Positions 5,394 to 6,842 of a DNA stretch of 6,842 nt are shown here, piece by piece. Within the stretch, counting starts at the first letter, position 1. Every line of letters starts with the position of its first letter. The notes beneath the pieces are model-generated. The model saw only the letters and a list, made by a program, of their open reading frames with translations. It searched no databases and was not told the DNA's origin. The position numbers and the translations under genes are program-made. Source of the stretch: Pseudomonadota bacterium (GTDB taxonomy: Bacteria > Desulfobacterota > Desulfovibrionia > Desulfovibrionales > Desulfovibrionaceae); assembly GCA_018822065.1 (NCBI GenBank), contig JAHJKV010000060.1, positions 1 to 6,842 of the forward strand, given 5' to 3'.

Positions 5394-6589
5394 ACAAGTA
5401 TGCGGACAAGCTCCGACGGGCTGGTTTGTGCGAGAACCCGGTGGTGGGCGGGCTGGACGATGTGCTAGTCTGGAACCGGGGCGCGGACCCGGCATGGACG
5501 GCAAGGCTGACCCCGGTGTTCGGGCGGATGAACATCAGCGGACTGGTCTTTGGCTGCCCGGCGGAGCCCTTTGCCACCATTCTCGAATTTTTGGCCGCAG
5601 AATATCCGGACGGCTTTGCCCCGAAGGATACTGAGACCCGGACCTTTTTGCACGAGTTGCCGGTCATCCACGAATTCACGCCCAAGGCTGTGGCCGATGT
5701 CCTCGGGCGGCGCAAGTCCGTGATCATCGCCACTCCGTCGGTCATGGGCATCGCGGCCCATGGCAGCGTGACCCCGGAACAGGGGTTCGTGACCTTTTCC
5801 TCGGTCTGTTTTTCCTCCTTTGTGCTCTTCTTTTCTGAATATCTGCGCCATGTCAGGGCCGGGACTGTGAGCCCTGCGCGCCGTACCGCCTTCGAGGCTG
5901 CCGTGGCCCATCTGGAGCCCATGGTCGAGCAGGGGCCGGAGCTGGCCTGTGGTCCCTTTGCGGACCGGGAGGCAGCCCTGCAAGCCATGGTCGAGGCCGG
6001 GCGGGCCACGGTTGAATATCGGCTGGTGGATTCCTATTTCGGTAATATTTCCTGCCTGTTGAACCAGGAGCTGCTCATCAGTCAGACGGGCAGTTCCCTG
6101 GATGAGCTGCCGGGGCTCATCGACTTCTGTCCCCTAGACGGCTCCAGCACCGCCTGCCTGACCGCCTCCAGCGAGTTGACCGCGCACAGCCAAGTCTATG
6201 CCAAGGCCGGGGGGAGGGCGATTCTACACGGTCATCCCCGGTTCACGGTCATCCTGTCCATGGACTGCGCCGAGCGGGGCCAGAACGTAACTTGCGAGAT
6301 CGGGAAACTTGACCTGTGTCATGTGAAATGCCCGGCCAAGCGGTATCTTTCCGGGGAGGACGGAGGCGTGCCCATCGTTCCCGGCGAGGTTGGCACCGGG
6401 CCGAACGGGCTGGCGAATACCCTGCCGGCGGCCATGACCGGTCGGGGCGCGGCTGCGGTCTGGGGCCATGGCCTGTTCACCCTGGGGAACACGGACTTCA
6501 ACCAACCCTTCCAGGCCTTGCTGGATATAGAGAACGGGTGTCGGCGGCGGTATTTTGCGACCGTGGACGCGGCCGAGGGACGGCGGTAG
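5378..6589 (+). CDS. Class II aldolase/adducin-family protein with extra N-terminal, probably degenerate, lobe
   Basis: This is a 403-aa protein, about twice the length of a typical class II (zinc) aldolase. The C-terminal half (about 205-400) holds the family hallmarks in order: GNIS (222-225) and QTGSS (236-240), which in FucA-type enzymes bind substrate phosphate; SSE (264-266) with the catalytic acid E266; the zinc ligands H284 and H286 in LHGHPRF; and H364 in WGHGLF. Retention of all these suggests a working enzyme for retro-aldol cleavage (or a related decarboxylation or epimerisation) of a probably phosphorylated sugar-like substrate in the cytoplasm. A segment with four cysteines (C297, C306, C314, C318) lies between the zinc ligands. 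Residues about 45-165 seem to repeat the second half of the same fold in degenerate form (FGCP for HGHP, AAHG for WGHG). The ATG at 5378 lies within the end of the upstream gene (16-bp overlap), with GAGG four nt before it. The context suggests it acts with AOR. The exact reaction is not predictable. Confidence 0.85.
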   Translation: MEFLVDKYADKLRRAGLCENPVVGGLDDVLVWNRGADPAWTARLTPVFGRMNISGLVFGCPAEPFATILEFLAAEYPDGFAPKDTETRTFLHELPVIHEFTPKAVADVLGRRKSVIIATPSVMGIAAHGSVTPEQGFVTFSSVCFSSFVLFFSEYLRHVRAGTVSPARRTAFEAAVAHLEPMVEQGPELACGPFADREAALQAMVEAGRATVEYRLVDSYFGNISCLLNQELLISQTGSSLDELPGLIDFCPLDGSSTACLTASSELTAHSQVYAKAGGRAILHGHPRFTVILSMDCAERGQNVTCEIGKLDLCHVKCPAKRYLSGEDGGVPIVPGEVGTGPNGLANTLPAAMTGRGAAAVWGHGLFTLGNTDFNQPFQALLDIENGCRRRYFATVDAAEGRR

Positions 6590-6627
6590 GCTTTTTTGTC
6601 GGGTAACCCTGTGACGGGAAGTGCGGC

Positions 6628-6633
6628 AAGGAG
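6628..6633 (+). promoter_or_regulatory. Ribosome-binding site of the amidotransferase-like gene
   Basis: AAGGAG lies 7 nt before the ATG at 6641, an optimal arrangement that fixes the start. The 51-bp gap after the aldolase stop contains a T6 run (6592-6597) but no strong hairpin or promoter. Confidence 0.7.
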
Positions 6634-6640
6634 TGCAGGA

Positions 6641-6842
6641 ATGAAACTCACGGTGCTAACCCATGTGAATTTTGAGGGACCTGCCGGGATCGGCCTCTGG
6701 GCCGAGGCACGTGGGCATGGCGTTGAGGTGGTCCGGTTGCACCGGGGCGAGCGCCTGCCCGAGGTGGCTGGTGTCGGGCTGCTGGCGGTCATGGGCGGCC
6801 CCATGAACATCTATGAGCAGGCGGAGCATCCCTGGCTGGAGG
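6641..6842 (+). CDS. Class I glutamine amidotransferase-like protein (N-terminal 67 codons, cut by window edge)
   Basis: The 67 visible codons begin MKLTVLTHVNFEGPAGIG and continue to VMGGPMNIYEQAEHPWLE. The strand, loop and MGGPMNIY sequence (residues about 53-60) is characteristic of the GMP synthase-like class I glutamine amidotransferases, where this glycine-rich loop contributes to the oxyanion hole. The early EGPAGIGLWAEARGHGVEVVRLHRGE region also fits the standalone members of the family. The catalytic Cys-His-Glu triad would lie beyond the right edge, so activity cannot be judged. In this family the domain hydrolyses glutamine to supply ammonia or acts as a hydrolase on related gamma-glutamyl compounds; the role of standalone members is often unknown. 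It follows the aldolase gene after 51 bp on the same strand and may belong to the same transcript, but it is not translationally coupled. Confidence 0.85.
   Translation, partial: MKLTVLTHVNFEGPAGIGLWAEARGHGVEVVRLHRGERLPEVAGVGLLAVMGGPMNIYEQAEHPWLE

Noticed and set aside
4554..5504. A 316-codon open frame on the minus strand across the 256-aa gene.
   Set aside because: The peptide is of low-complexity type, lacks a good start context, and conflicts with the tightly overlapping plus-strand genes.
6572..6597. Intrinsic terminator after the aldolase gene (GCCG/CGGC stem and T6).
   Set aside because: The stem is only 4 bp and sits 7 nt away from the T run, so it is too weak to call.

Overview
The window is GC-rich and densely coded. 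It carries a tungsten-type aldehyde:ferredoxin oxidoreductase (AOR) gene, a membrane GGDEF signalling protein and a DUF401-like membrane protein. Together these suggest an anaerobic bacterium, most likely a sulfate reducer of the Desulfovibrionales. That assignment rests on gene content and style alone; there is no rRNA or other phylogenetic marker here.

Left part (1-1460, minus strand): a PilJ-type sensor/GGDEF protein is followed after 66 bp by the start of a multi-span membrane protein (DUF401-like) that runs off the left edge. The GGDEF domain has lost the metal-binding acidic residue of its signature (GGAEF) but keeps a textbook RxxD inhibitory site, so it looks like a c-di-GMP receptor rather than a synthase. 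A short divergent region (1461-1588) with candidate promoters in both directions separates it from a plus-strand gene (1589-2119) for an unrecognised 176-residue protein. That gene converges, with only 23 bp between stops, on a minus-strand gene (2143-2697) for a three-TPR protein. The TPR protein has a twin-arginine-like N-terminus without a hydrophobic segment, and its gene seems to be transcribed from a promoter directly abutting its ATG.

Right part (2809-6842, plus strand): a compact gene set divergent from the TPR gene. It encodes a complete AOR (606 aa, all Fe4S4 cysteines and the active-site Glu/His region present), an unrecognised 256-aa helical protein overlapping it by 7 bp, and a 403-aa class II aldolase-family protein overlapping that by 16 bp. 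After 51 bp comes the start of a class I glutamine amidotransferase-like gene cut by the right edge. The overlaps point to translational coupling of the first three genes. The simplest reading is a metabolic module in which the aldolase-like enzyme releases (or forms) an aldehyde and AOR oxidises an aldehyde to the acid with ferredoxin; the 256-aa protein would be a partner of unknown role. The substrate is not visible from sequence.

The most interesting points are this three-gene module, the probable degenerate second aldolase lobe fused at the N-terminus of the aldolase, the receptor-like GGDEF protein, and the leaderless-looking TPR gene with a truncated Tat-like motif. There is no tRNA, rRNA, CRISPR array, insertion sequence or convincing intrinsic terminator in the window.
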